Source: Bradyrhizobium sp. CCGB12
GTDB lineage: Bacteria > Pseudomonadota > Alphaproteobacteria > Rhizobiales > Xanthobacteraceae
Length of the DNA: 64,000 nt
NCBI RefSeq assembly: GCF_024199845.1
Contig: NZ_JANADO010000001.1
Location: forward strand, 868,001 to 932,000
Reading direction: 5' to 3'
Below are positions 16,081-24,118 of this stretch, in pieces. The notes under the pieces were generated by a model. That model made no database searches. It worked only from the letters and a program-made list of their open reading frames with translations, and was not told where the DNA came from. The position numbers and the translations under genes are program-made. How positions within the stretch are numbered: the stretch's first letter is position 1; every line of letters starts with the position of its first letter.

Positions 16081-16317
16081 CTATGGGCTCTTGAAAATGG
16101 GATCGACGGAAAATTCATCGCCCATCAAGCCGAGGGATTGAAGCACCGCGTTATTCTGGTCGACTTCCAATATCGCCAAAAGAAGCGCAAGCACGGTGGC
16201 AACGAGGATCAGGAAGGGCGATGCTTCTCGGGAAATGGGATCTTGCGACCCATCAAGCGCGCGCAGAGCGCGCAGCCGCGCCATCATCCGCAGAAATGGC
16301 CGCGTGAGCTCCTGCAT
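16081..16317 (-). CDS. Possible small membrane protein, 78 residues
   Basis: From the ATG at 16317: MQELTRPFLRMMARLRALRA, then a single hydrophobic segment (PFLILVATVLALLLAILEV, about residues 33-52) and a short acidic tail. The ribosome-binding site is weak (GGGA, 9 bases away). A basic N-terminus before one helix suggests a single-pass inner-membrane protein. Not recognised; moderate risk of being spurious. Confidence 0.45.
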   Translation of the reverse strand: MQELTRPFLRMMARLRALRALDGSQDPISREASPFLILVATVLALLLAILEVDQNNAVLQSLGLMGDEFSVDPIFKSP

Positions 16318-16466
16318 GTCAGTCGTCCCTGACGTCACGAGCCAGAGACTATTCTCCGGACCACCGGCGTTCAAGCGGAGGATGCGCGAAGTCAGGTTGT
16401 TGCAATGCACGCGCCGGAACGGAAGTCAGCGTTGCCCAGTTTAGTACGCGCACCGGAGGATCCGAC

Positions 16467-16727
16467 GTGAAATTGCCAACAACGATCTTGTGCTTCGCGG
16501 CTCTCTGCTTCATCCAGAGCGCCTCCGCCCAACCCGCGCAAACCAACTCATCTGCGGGACCAACCCCTCCCGAGGAGAAGGGCCAGCCACAGCCGCAAGG
16601 CTGGACGGGTCCAATCACTACAGGTTCGGGTGGCGCGCCCGCCGAAAGTCCCCAAGGTCAGAGTCCGCCCGGAATGCAGGCCGCGCCTCAAGGATCGTCC
16701 AAAACCACGACGGCGCCACCCAAGTAG
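16467..16727 (+). CDS. Small secreted Pro/Gln/Gly-rich protein
   Basis: An 86-residue protein with GTG start at 16467 after a strong GGAGGATCCGAC site. The signal peptide is MKLPTTILCFAALCFIQSASA; the mature part is a low-complexity chain rich in Pro, Gln, Gly, Thr and Ser, likely unfolded. Such proteins are frequent in Bradyrhizobium and have no assigned role. It lies 73 bases before the WD40-cytochrome gene on the same strand. Confidence 0.65.
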   Translation: MKLPTTILCFAALCFIQSASAQPAQTNSSAGPTPPEEKGQPQPQGWTGPITTGSGGAPAESPQGQSPPGMQAAPQGSSKTTTAPPK

Positions 16728-16800
16728 ATCGGTTCGGATATTCATCTCCGTCGGCTCTTCTGGCAATGTTGAGAGCGTGAACGTGACGCGGTGAGGGTCA

Positions 16801-18090
16801 ATGAGACTACCTTTCTGCGCGGGGGGCGCCGCAGCCTTGTGGGCCATCTTTGCCGTATCATCCGTGCACGCCGACATGGCAGGACATGGCGGCCCCGTAC
16901 GGGCGCTCGCCATCTCCCCCGATGGGGAAGGTCTTTTGTCGGGCAGCTTCGACACAGCAGCCATTCGCTGGTCGCTAAAGACTGATACGGCGGAGCAAGT
17001 GCTGCGGTATCATGTTGATGCCGTCAACGCTGTCGCTTTTCTGAAGGACGGGGCCATGGTCACGGCCGGAGCCGATGCACGAATTGCGGTGTGGACGGCA
17101 GGCCGGCAGCAGCCGGACCGGATATTCGAGGGACATGTGGGCCCGATCGTCGCGCTTGCGGTCTCTCCCGAGGGGGCGCTTCTCGCATCGGCTTCATGGG
17201 ATCGGACGGTGCGGCTCTGGTCGCTGTCGGACGGCGCGTCGCGCGTGCTCGAAGGGCATTCGCAGAACGTCAACGACGTCGCTTTCACGCAGGATGGCAG
17301 GTCGATTGTCAGCGTTGGCTATGATCTTACGTTGCGCATCTGGCGTTTGCCGGATGGCCAGCCCGACGTCGTGGCGTTGCCGGCGCCGCTCAACGCCGTG
17401 GCCGTGGCGCCGGATGGTGAAATCGTCACAGGCGCCGTCGATGGCATGCTGCGGATACTGACCACGGAGGGCAAGGTCAGCGGCGAGGTCGCGGCCAGTC
17501 CTACACCGGTGGTGGCCTTGACGATGTCGGCGGACGGCAAGCTGATTGCTGCGGCCGGCGTTGGAGGAACAGTGGCGATCATCGATCGCAAGTCGCGCAG
17601 CCTGCTACGCACGCTGGTCGGGCCTGGGCGGCCGGTGTGGTCGATTGCCTTCCTTCCGGATTGCGAGACACTGATGACGGGTGGCGCGGATGGCAGGATC
17701 AGGCGCTGGAATGCGCGCACCGGCGATCCCGTTGGCTCAGGTCTGATCGGCACACTGGCCGATCCGCTCGCCGCCTATGCCGGCGATCATGGCGCCGACG
17801 TATTTCGGGCGTGTGTTGCCTGTCACACGCTGTCGGACAAGGAGGTTCAGCGCGCGGGCCCGACGCTTGCGGGACTATATGGCCGCAAGATCGGATCGCT
17901 CCCGGGCTATCGCTTCTCCGATGCGCTGAAGACCATGGACATCGTATGGACGCCGGAGACGGTCGCAAGACTGTTCGAGGTCGGACCGAGCACCTACACG
18001 CCCGGCACCAAGATGCCGGAGCAGCGCATCGGTTCGGCCGAGGACCGGCGCGCGCTGACCGACTTCCTTGGCCGCGCGACGTCGCGATAG
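16801..18090 (+). CDS. Exported WD40 propeller fused to a C-terminal cytochrome c
   Basis: A 429-residue protein. The signal peptide ends near residue 24 (SSVHA-DMAG). Residues about 27-315 hold six or seven WD40-like repeats (GHGGPVRALAISPDG, GHVGPIVALAVSPEG, GHSQNVNDVAFTQDG and others). A class I cytochrome c follows: heme motif CVACH at 338-342 and a Met ligand at about 405 (GTKMPEQ). The protein should be periplasmic, with the propeller as a docking or scaffold domain for an electron carrier. It is next to the formate dehydrogenase locus; whether it takes electrons from that enzyme is inference. Confidence 0.85.
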   Translation: MRLPFCAGGAAALWAIFAVSSVHADMAGHGGPVRALAISPDGEGLLSGSFDTAAIRWSLKTDTAEQVLRYHVDAVNAVAFLKDGAMVTAGADARIAVWTAGRQQPDRIFEGHVGPIVALAVSPEGALLASASWDRTVRLWSLSDGASRVLEGHSQNVNDVAFTQDGRSIVSVGYDLTLRIWRLPDGQPDVVALPAPLNAVAVAPDGEIVTGAVDGMLRILTTEGKVSGEVAASPTPVVALTMSADGKLIAAAGVGGTVAIIDRKSRSLLRTLVGPGRPVWSIAFLPDCETLMTGGADGRIRRWNARTGDPVGSGLIGTLADPLAAYAGDHGADVFRACVACHTLSDKEVQRAGPTLAGLYGRKIGSLPGYRFSDALKTMDIVWTPETVARLFEVGPSTYTPGTKMPEQRIGSAEDRRALTDFLGRATSR

Positions 18091-18095
18091 CGGCC

Positions 18096-18395
18096 TCAGA
18101 TCGAGTCCCAATTGTCCATCGGGAGATCCCTCATCTCCGGATGTTGCTTGAGGATCTGAATGACGTCGATGTTGGGGTGCTCCTTCAGCGCTTCCGCAAC
18201 GCAGTGATTGACGTATTTCCGGCGCGACAGCCACGCGACCTTCTTACCCTTGGTTTCGGCCTTGCAGGCGACGATCGCTTGCTTAACGACGGTCTTCTGC
18301 GCCTTGGTGAGGGGAGGAGCGGCAGTTTCGGCCACTCCGCCGGCGAGAGCGATGGAGATCACGCACGTCGACAGAGCTGTGATCAAACGAGACAT
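18096..18395 (-). CDS. Small exported protein, PsiF-like
   Basis: A 99-residue protein with a signal peptide (to about residue 24, VAETAA). The mature part has one motif, VACKAETKGKKVAWLSRRKYVNHCVAEAL, with two Cys spaced as in PsiF-repeat proteins (C-x-A-E-x-K-G...C), then an acidic C-terminal tail. Convergent with the WD40-cytochrome gene, 5 bases apart. Function unknown. Confidence 0.65.
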   Translation of the reverse strand: MSRLITALSTCVISIALAGGVAETAAPPLTKAQKTVVKQAIVACKAETKGKKVAWLSRRKYVNHCVAEALKEHPNIDVIQILKQHPEMRDLPMDNWDSI

Positions 18396-18445
18396 GGTGA
18401 TGCTTCCCTGGTTTCAGGCCCTGCGGAGATGTCCGTTAGTTTCGT

Positions 18446-20530
18446 CTAGTCCTTGCCATCGCGCTGGCGCAGATAGTCATCCGTCGTCCGCGGCGGCGTT
18501 CGTTCGGGAACGCCCTTGAACGGATCGAATTGCTGTTCGCTCATGACGATGACGCGGCAGTCTGCGCACATCCTGAGTGCTTCGAGCCGCTTGTCGCCGG
18601 CCGGATACATCCAGTGCCGGCCTTCGAGCTTGGCGGCGACGCGGTCGATCGTGCTCTTGACGCCGAAGGCTGTGCCGCAGCGGACACAGAGCGCGGGCTC
18701 CTCTTCCTTGATAATCGCGGCGGGAGCGCGGGCCGCCCGGAAATCGATCTGCGGCTTGAGGCTGATGACGCTTTCCGGACAGATGCTCTGGCACAGGCCA
18801 CATTGCACGCAGGCGTCCTCGACGAACTTCAGCATGGGCCGCTCGGGATCGTCGCGCAGCGCGCCGGTCGGGCAGGCCGAGACGCAAGAGAGGCACAGCG
18901 TACAGCCGCTGATATCAACGCTGATTGCGCCGATCGGCGCACCGGGCGGCAGGACAATCACGTCGACCGGCTTCGGCGCCAGGCGGTGCAACTCGCTCAG
19001 CCCGAAGCGCAAAAGGTCGCGCCGCTTGCCGACGGTCTTGAAGGTCGCGGGGGTTACGACCGCTGCGAGCGCGCCGATATCAGCCAAATGCTCGCCGAGG
19101 GCATCGGGATCATCCGTTTCGATGGTGGCGGCGCGGCGGCCCTCAAAGCCGAGGCCATCAAGGATCGCTTCGGCCATGCCGATCGTCTGCGACAGTCCTG
19201 TAACATCATGGCGTGGTCTTGCACGCAGCAGGAACCGTACAGCCGATACGCCATAGGCAAAGGCGCCGACGATCGCCTCCAACCCGAGTTGCGTGAGTTC
19301 GTTGACGGCAAAGGGAAGCACGTTCGCCGGCAGGCCGTCGCCGTGTCGCGCCAGGGCATCGATCAACGAGGTGCCGTGCGGGCTGTCATGAAAGAGCAGA
19401 ACTGCATTCGTGCCACCGGCCTCGTGGTACGTGAGCAGCATGGCTCGAATTCTTTGTAGCTGCGTATCGGCGGGCGGCAGCGCATAGGATGCAGCCCCGG
19501 TCGGGCAGGCGGCGGCGCATTGGCCGCAGCCCGCGCAGATGTTCGGATCGATTGCGACATGATCGCCGTCGGGCGTGATCGCCCCGGTCGGGCAGAGATC
19601 GAGGCAGCGATGGCACCCCGTGCGGTTCGAGCGCGAATGGGCGCAAAGACCGGGCGTAACGTCTACATATCTCGGCTTGTCGAAGCTGCCGACGAGATCA
19701 CGCGCGGTCAGCACGGTGCGGAGCACCGCGGCGGGATCGTTCGGATCTGCGCGAAGATAGCCGTCGCGCAGTTCGTGGGCGGGAAATAGCGGCATTCCGC
19801 CGGAAACGTCGAGCACGATGTCGCAGCGCGAGGTGACCCCGCTTCGCGGTGCGTCCAGCACGTAGCGATCGCGCGAGGAGGGACGGGGACGCGCATAATC
19901 GTCGATCGCAAGCTTGAAGGCGCCGAAATGTCCCTTCGCGGAGCGGATCGTGCCCTTCACGATAGGGAAGACCGTTGCAGCAGGCGGTACGGTGTCATCG
20001 AGCTGCTTCAGCATCACCGTGACGTCGAGGTGATCGGCAAGCAAGCGGCCGGCCTCGATTGCGGCCTCGTCGCGCCCGTAGATCAGGACCACGCCCTCGC
20101 TCGACAAGGTGACCAGCGGATAGTCCGGGAGCGGGACCGCGGCGGATGCGAGCAGGGCGGCCATCTTCGCACCGGCCCGTGCGCCATCTCGCGACCAACC
20201 GGCCGTTTCGCGAATGTTGACGAAGCTGATCGCATCAGGCCGTTCGCCGGCCTCATCAGCAAACTGCGCGGCCTGCTGCGTGCAAGCGACCGTCAGCGCG
20301 CCGCCAGCGGCGGCTGCCGTGCGGAAGTGATCGAGCTCGGCGCCGCAGAGATGACGAAAGCCTTTGATGTCGCAGTTGGGGCATCCGCGCCGGATCGTGG
20401 CCGCGTCGAGACGCATCGTGTCTTCGCACGAGCAGATCAGGACGGTCTTCGATGGCTGCTCCAGGTTGACCCCTCCGCCATACGGGCGCCGACGACGGAC
20501 TCGCGCCGACCCTTCGCCTCGTATAGACAT
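18446..20530 (-). CDS. Large multi-cluster 4Fe-4S ferredoxin protein of the formate dehydrogenase locus
   Basis: A protein of up to 694 residues. The N-terminal CSCEDTM segment and C-P-N-C pair come first. A 2[4Fe-4S] unit follows in the middle (CHRCLDLCPTGAI, CAGCGQCAAACPTGA), a second near residue 560 (CTLCLSCVSACPTGAL, CVQCGLCQSICPESVI), and a C-terminal CVRCG...CADC pair that may bind metal. It is soluble and cytoplasmic, and likely moves electrons or assists cluster or cofactor delivery for formate dehydrogenase. The ATG at 20530 lacks a ribosome-binding site. The CTG at 20464 follows GGAGGGG by 5 bases and would begin EQPSKTVLICSC, where I would expect the conserved sequence to begin. 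It is divergent from the coupled accessory genes. Confidence 0.85.
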   Translation of the reverse strand: MSIRGEGSARVRRRRPYGGGVNLEQPSKTVLICSCEDTMRLDAATIRRGCPNCDIKGFRHLCGAELDHFRTAAAAGGALTVACTQQAAQFADEAGERPDAISFVNIRETAGWSRDGARAGAKMAALLASAAVPLPDYPLVTLSSEGVVLIYGRDEAAIEAGRLLADHLDVTVMLKQLDDTVPPAATVFPIVKGTIRSAKGHFGAFKLAIDDYARPRPSSRDRYVLDAPRSGVTSRCDIVLDVSGGMPLFPAHELRDGYLRADPNDPAAVLRTVLTARDLVGSFDKPRYVDVTPGLCAHSRSNRTGCHRCLDLCPTGAITPDGDHVAIDPNICAGCGQCAAACPTGAASYALPPADTQLQRIRAMLLTYHEAGGTNAVLLFHDSPHGTSLIDALARHGDGLPANVLPFAVNELTQLGLEAIVGAFAYGVSAVRFLLRARPRHDVTGLSQTIGMAEAILDGLGFEGRRAATIETDDPDALGEHLADIGALAAVVTPATFKTVGKRRDLLRFGLSELHRLAPKPVDVIVLPPGAPIGAISVDISGCTLCLSCVSACPTGALRDDPERPMLKFVEDACVQCGLCQSICPESVISLKPQIDFRAARAPAAIIKEEEPALCVRCGTAFGVKSTIDRVAAKLEGRHWMYPAGDKRLEALRMCADCRVIVMSEQQFDPFKGVPERTPPRTTDDYLRQRDGKD

Positions 20531-20565
20531 TATTCATCGGGAAGAAAAGGAAAGCGGAGGACGGT

Positions 20566-21321
20566 CTGACGTCGACCCCTGTCAGCCACGTTTCCCTGGC
20601 GGAACCGATCCACCTGCCGCCGCCGTTCACATTGGTGCGGTTGCGCGAGAGTGGCGACGCTTTTGCCCACGCATGCCGCATTGCACCGGAGAGTGGCGCC
20701 GGCACGCTCGTCTATGTTGGGCGCTTTGACCTGGCGGAGTTCGCCGTGGTGCTTGAGCCGACCGAGCCGCTGCGCGGCGCGCGACGCGCGTTCTACGCCG
20801 GCATGGTCGCGCTCACCGATGCCCTGCGCGCCTACGCGCCGCCGAGCAAGTCGATCGCGATCGGTTGGCCGGACGCCGTCAGGATCGACGGAGGTCTGAT
20901 CGGCGGCGGTCGCATGGGATGGCCTCTCGCGGCCGTTGAGGAGGAGCCGCCGCCGTGGCTGGTGTTCGGCGCGATGATCCGGACGATTGCCATGAATGAC
21001 GACGAGCCTGGTGTTCATCCGCTCGCCTCGGCGCTCGACCTGGAAGGCTTTGGTGCGGCCGGCGCGGCGCAGATCACGGAGAGCTTTGCCCGGCACCTGA
21101 TGCTGGCATTCGACGGCTGGCAGGCGGACGGTTTTGACGGCGTCGCGCGCGAATATCTGTCCCGCATGCCGCGCGAGCGGCAGACCGTTCAGCGCATCGA
21201 CGATCGCAGCGATCTCCTCACGCGCCGGATCGGGATGGCCGCGATCGAACGTTGCGACCTCGTGCAGGCGCTCGCGGCGCCATCCTGGCTCGATCCGGCA
21301 CGCGGAGGGCCGCGACTGTGA
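20566..21321 (+). CDS. Biotin/lipoate A/B protein ligase-like protein
   Basis: A protein of about 251 residues of the BPL/LplA-fold family, with the segments GTLVYVGRFDLAEFAVVLEP and AIGWPDAVRIDGGLIGGGRMGWPL. The last resembles the ligase motif, in which a Lys or Arg near GG contacts the acyl-AMP. Conserved-looking sequence (PIHLPPPFTLVRLRESG) extends upstream of the first TTG at 20632, so the real start is earlier. A CTG at 20566 sits 5 bases after GGAGG and gives TSTPVSHVSLAEP. First of five genes joined by 4-base overlaps; the partner genes suggest a role in formate dehydrogenase maturation, not general lipoylation. Confidence 0.75.
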   Translation: MTSTPVSHVSLAEPIHLPPPFTLVRLRESGDAFAHACRIAPESGAGTLVYVGRFDLAEFAVVLEPTEPLRGARRAFYAGMVALTDALRAYAPPSKSIAIGWPDAVRIDGGLIGGGRMGWPLAAVEEEPPPWLVFGAMIRTIAMNDDEPGVHPLASALDLEGFGAAGAAQITESFARHLMLAFDGWQADGFDGVAREYLSRMPRERQTVQRIDDRSDLLTRRIGMAAIERCDLVQALAAPSWLDPARGGPRL

Positions 21322-21857
21322 AGCTCCTACGTACCATCGCGCTCGATCCTTCCGACACCTTCGTGTTCGACGTGGCGGCGGGGCCGGGTGAATGGGCGGT
21401 CTCCGGCGCTTTCCGCTTCTGGGATCGCGGTGGCGGAAAGCTCGAAGGCAAGGAGCGCGCGGCGTTTCGCGGCGGTTTCCTCGGGGTGCAGTCCTGGGGA
21501 TGGTCGACGCTGGCGCAGATCGTTCCGGCAACCGAGGAGGATTACCGCAGCCTGGTCGATCTCCTTGCCAGGCAACTCGTCGATCGTTTCGGAGCGCCGG
21601 ACATGGCGACTGCGAAGACGGCCGCGGAAGAAGAGGTCGCCTTTTCGCAGTCGCTCTGCAGCCATCCGATCAGCTCCCTTATTGCGGTGCACCGGACGGC
21701 AAATGACGGCGAGGTCCGCGAGGCCTTCCGCCGGCTACAGCTTCGCGAAGGGCAGGGGCATGGCAAGGCGTTCTCGTTCATGGAAATGGAGGATGACATC
21801 GAGCCTGACGGCAATCTCAAGCTTACGGATCTGGGTCGGGGGCCAACCGCCAGATGA
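21318..21857 (+). CDS. DUF6505-type protein of the formate dehydrogenase locus
   Basis: A 179-residue protein from a GTG that overlaps the previous stop (GTGA). It opens KLLRTIALDPSDTFVFDVAA and GEWAVSGAFRFWD, which I recall as the DUF6505 opening. No catalytic motif is evident, nor any signal peptide or membrane segment. Function unknown. Its fixed place in the coupled chain between the ligase-like gene and DUF6352 argues for a maturation or assembly role for the dehydrogenase. Confidence 0.7.
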   Translation: MKLLRTIALDPSDTFVFDVAAGPGEWAVSGAFRFWDRGGGKLEGKERAAFRGGFLGVQSWGWSTLAQIVPATEEDYRSLVDLLARQLVDRFGAPDMATAKTAAEEEVAFSQSLCSHPISSLIAVHRTANDGEVREAFRRLQLREGQGHGKAFSFMEMEDDIEPDGNLKLTDLGRGPTAR

Positions 21858-22861
21858 ACGATTTCTGGATCGCCTGCGGCCATCATCTGCTCGAGCGTGA
21901 GGAGGGCGGTGGACTGTGCGTCACCGACGAATTCCTCAAGGCCTATATCGCCCGTCCCGAACTGATGCCGCCGGAGGATGCGTGCCCGGTCGAACGCAGG
22001 CTGCACCGTGAATTGCTCGCCGACCCGCGCCAAGCGGTCAGCGTCGGCGACCTCGCCGGGATTGCCGATCCCGACGCCCGGGAGAACTGGCAGTTCGTGC
22101 TGGCCTTTCGCGACCTCCTGTTGCGACATCCGACGCTCGAAGCCGCCTATCTTGCATCAGTGCGATCAGGCGCGAACGACCTGCCGCCGCTGTTCGTCAA
22201 TCAGCTCGTGCATGTCATCATGCGCAATGCACTTGATGGTTGCGACGATCCGTTCGTGCTGCGCGCGGCCGAGCTGTTCTTTCGGATGCAGCGGATCCTG
22301 CCGCACGAACAGGCCCTGCTGCTCGGCGACGAGGAGATCGTCGGCGGCCGGACTCCGACCCCGGTTCTCTCTCTGATGTCGATGCTGGGCGCCACGACCG
22401 ATGCGGTCGTCGACGTGTTGAGCGAGGAGAATGTCGAGGCCTATTGGCAGCGCAGCGACCAGTTCGACATGGCCCTTGACCTCACGGCCGGAGGACGCGG
22501 ACCAACCGCGCTGGCGCAGGCGATGATGCGTTGGATCTCCCATCTGCTCGGCATCGACGTCGTGATCGAGCCGCTACGCGCGTTGCAGGACGTGAAGCTC
22601 AGCTGGTATGTCGGTCTCGATGCTGACGCCACCAGGCTCGGCGACCGCCTCTGGCACGGCGAGGAACTCGATCAGGGCAGCGCCGACCGGGTGCTCGCAC
22701 TGTTCCGGCTGACCTTCGCGGATTCAAGCCACGCGCTTGACGATGTCAGGGACGAGCCGGTCTACCTGATTTTGTCGATGACGACGGATCAGAAGCTCCG
22801 GTTGAAGCCGCAGAATCTGCTGACCGGGCTGCCGGTGAAGCGCCTGGAGATGGTGACATGA
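21854..22861 (+). CDS. DUF6352-type protein of the formate dehydrogenase locus
   Basis: A 335-residue cytoplasmic protein starting MNDFWIACGHHLLEREEGGG, an opening I recall for DUF6352. It is mostly helical, with a conserved-looking block FVNQLVHVIMRNALDGCDDPFVLRAAELFFR at about 115-150. It has no cofactor motif. The start overlaps the preceding stop by ATGA. Unknown function, by context an accessory factor for formate dehydrogenase. Confidence 0.7.
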   Translation: MNDFWIACGHHLLEREEGGGLCVTDEFLKAYIARPELMPPEDACPVERRLHRELLADPRQAVSVGDLAGIADPDARENWQFVLAFRDLLLRHPTLEAAYLASVRSGANDLPPLFVNQLVHVIMRNALDGCDDPFVLRAAELFFRMQRILPHEQALLLGDEEIVGGRTPTPVLSLMSMLGATTDAVVDVLSEENVEAYWQRSDQFDMALDLTAGGRGPTALAQAMMRWISHLLGIDVVIEPLRALQDVKLSWYVGLDADATRLGDRLWHGEELDQGSADRVLALFRLTFADSSHALDDVRDEPVYLILSMTTDQKLRLKPQNLLTGLPVKRLEMVT

Positions 22862-23373
22862 GCCCTGCGGCGCTACCATTGTTGTCCATTGCCATTGGTG
22901 TCGTGGTCGAGCGGCGCAAGGCTGACTCGCCCTGGGTCGATTTCGTCTGGCGCGGGATCGCCGTCCTGCCGGACGAGCCGGCCACAAGTCCGTGGACCGT
23001 GCTTCGCGAGCAGGACGGCACGACGCTGTTCTATGCCGGAAGCGCGACCGTCGATCTCTACCCGTCCGAGACGGCGCGCTATCGCGACAATCTCGCCTCG
23101 GGCAGTCCGAGTATCTGGATTGTGCTGTCGCCCTCGGAAGGCGCCTGGCCCTATGCCGTCACCGCGGCTACCGCCGATCCCGCGGAGGGCGAGGGTTTTA
23201 CCGAAGCGGCCGACAATCTCGTCGAGGCCGTGCCAATGCCGGAGGTGCTGCGCGAAGTAATTGAAAGGTTCGTGGCCGAGCACCATGTCGAGCGGGAATT
23301 CGTCAAGCGCGAGCGGCGCCGCGCCGACCCGGAGGCGCTGGCGCGCCGCGAACATGAAGGCGGACAGGAATGA
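22858..23373 (+). CDS. DUF3305 protein
   Basis: A 171-residue cytoplasmic protein. The N-terminus LSIAIGVVVERRKADSPWVD, then FVWRGIAVLPDEP, matches the DUF3305 opening. A beta-rich middle is followed by a highly charged C-terminus (EFVKRERRRADPEALARREH). DUF3305 and DUF3306 genes are usually paired in formate dehydrogenase operons; their biochemical role is not established to my knowledge. ATGA overlaps on both sides. Confidence 0.8.
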   Translation: MSPAALPLLSIAIGVVVERRKADSPWVDFVWRGIAVLPDEPATSPWTVLREQDGTTLFYAGSATVDLYPSETARYRDNLASGSPSIWIVLSPSEGAWPYAVTAATADPAEGEGFTEAADNLVEAVPMPEVLREVIERFVAEHHVEREFVKRERRRADPEALARREHEGGQE

Positions 23374-23981
23374 GTGACGAGGAGTTCCTTGCACGCTGGT
23401 CACGCCGCAAGCGCGAGTCGCAGGCGGAACCGGCGAAGCCTGTCGGGGCGCAGCCCACGCCGCCGTCCCAGGTCAAGGACGACGAGAGCGAGGTCGATCT
23501 CTCGAGCCTGCCGTCGATCGACGAGATCAACGCTGCGACGGACATCACCGCCTTCCTGAGCAAGGGTATTCCGCAGGAGTTGAGCCGTGCGGCCCTTCGC
23601 CGCGCCTGGGCGGCCGATCCCGCCATTCGCGACTTTGTCGGGCTCGCGGAGAATGCGTGGGACTTCAATGATCCGACCGCGATGCCGGGTTTTGGACCAC
23701 TCGATTGCTCCTCGGAGGAACTGGCCGCACTTGTCGATCGCATCGTCGGCGGGGTGCGTGAGGCAGTCCGGTCTCTCCCCGAGGCGCCGATCGAAACCGC
23801 GGATTCTTCGGCACAATTGCATCAAGTCGATGCGACAGCTGTATCCGATGTCGTCGAGCCGCCGGTCGAGGCGGAACACCCCGCGATCTCTGCTGCAGTG
23901 CAACCGACGGTGGCGGACAGATCTGCGGATTTTGCCGAGCCCGTCCGGCCGCGTGTGCACGGTGGTGCACTGCCGCGCTGA
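23370..23981 (+). CDS. DUF3306 protein
   Basis: A 203-residue cytoplasmic protein beginning MSDEEFLARWSRRKRES, the DUF3306 signature. The linker is acidic and Pro-rich, then LPSIDEINAATDITAFLSKG and LRRAWAADPAIRDFVGLAENAWDFN follow. It reads like an adaptor with a folded core and disordered tails. It ends the chain of 4-base overlaps; a gap of 137 bases follows. Confidence 0.8.
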   Translation: MSDEEFLARWSRRKRESQAEPAKPVGAQPTPPSQVKDDESEVDLSSLPSIDEINAATDITAFLSKGIPQELSRAALRRAWAADPAIRDFVGLAENAWDFNDPTAMPGFGPLDCSSEELAALVDRIVGGVREAVRSLPEAPIETADSSAQLHQVDATAVSDVVEPPVEAEHPAISAAVQPTVADRSADFAEPVRPRVHGGALPR

Positions 23982-24062
23982 GCAGCACGACCAAAGACTA
24001 TAGGCCGGGGCTATGGGCGGGCGATTGACGGTTCGCGGAACCGGGAATACGCTTTTCCTTAG

Positions 24063-24080
24063 TGCTTTGTTAAAAAAGCA
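24063..24080. promoter_or_regulatory. Perfect 6-6-6 palindrome before the HTH-TorD gene, candidate operator
   Basis: TGCTTT, spacer GTTAAA, AAAGCA: exact reverse-complement arms. It lies 38 bases upstream of the GTG start of a protein with an N-terminal HTH, so autoregulation is possible. A weaker hairpin (GGTTC, GCG, GAACC at 24030-24042) lies just before it. Confidence 0.45.
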
Positions 24081-24118
24081 ATAATCAAGCAGACGGGACT
24101 CTTGGATGGGAGGTCCAC

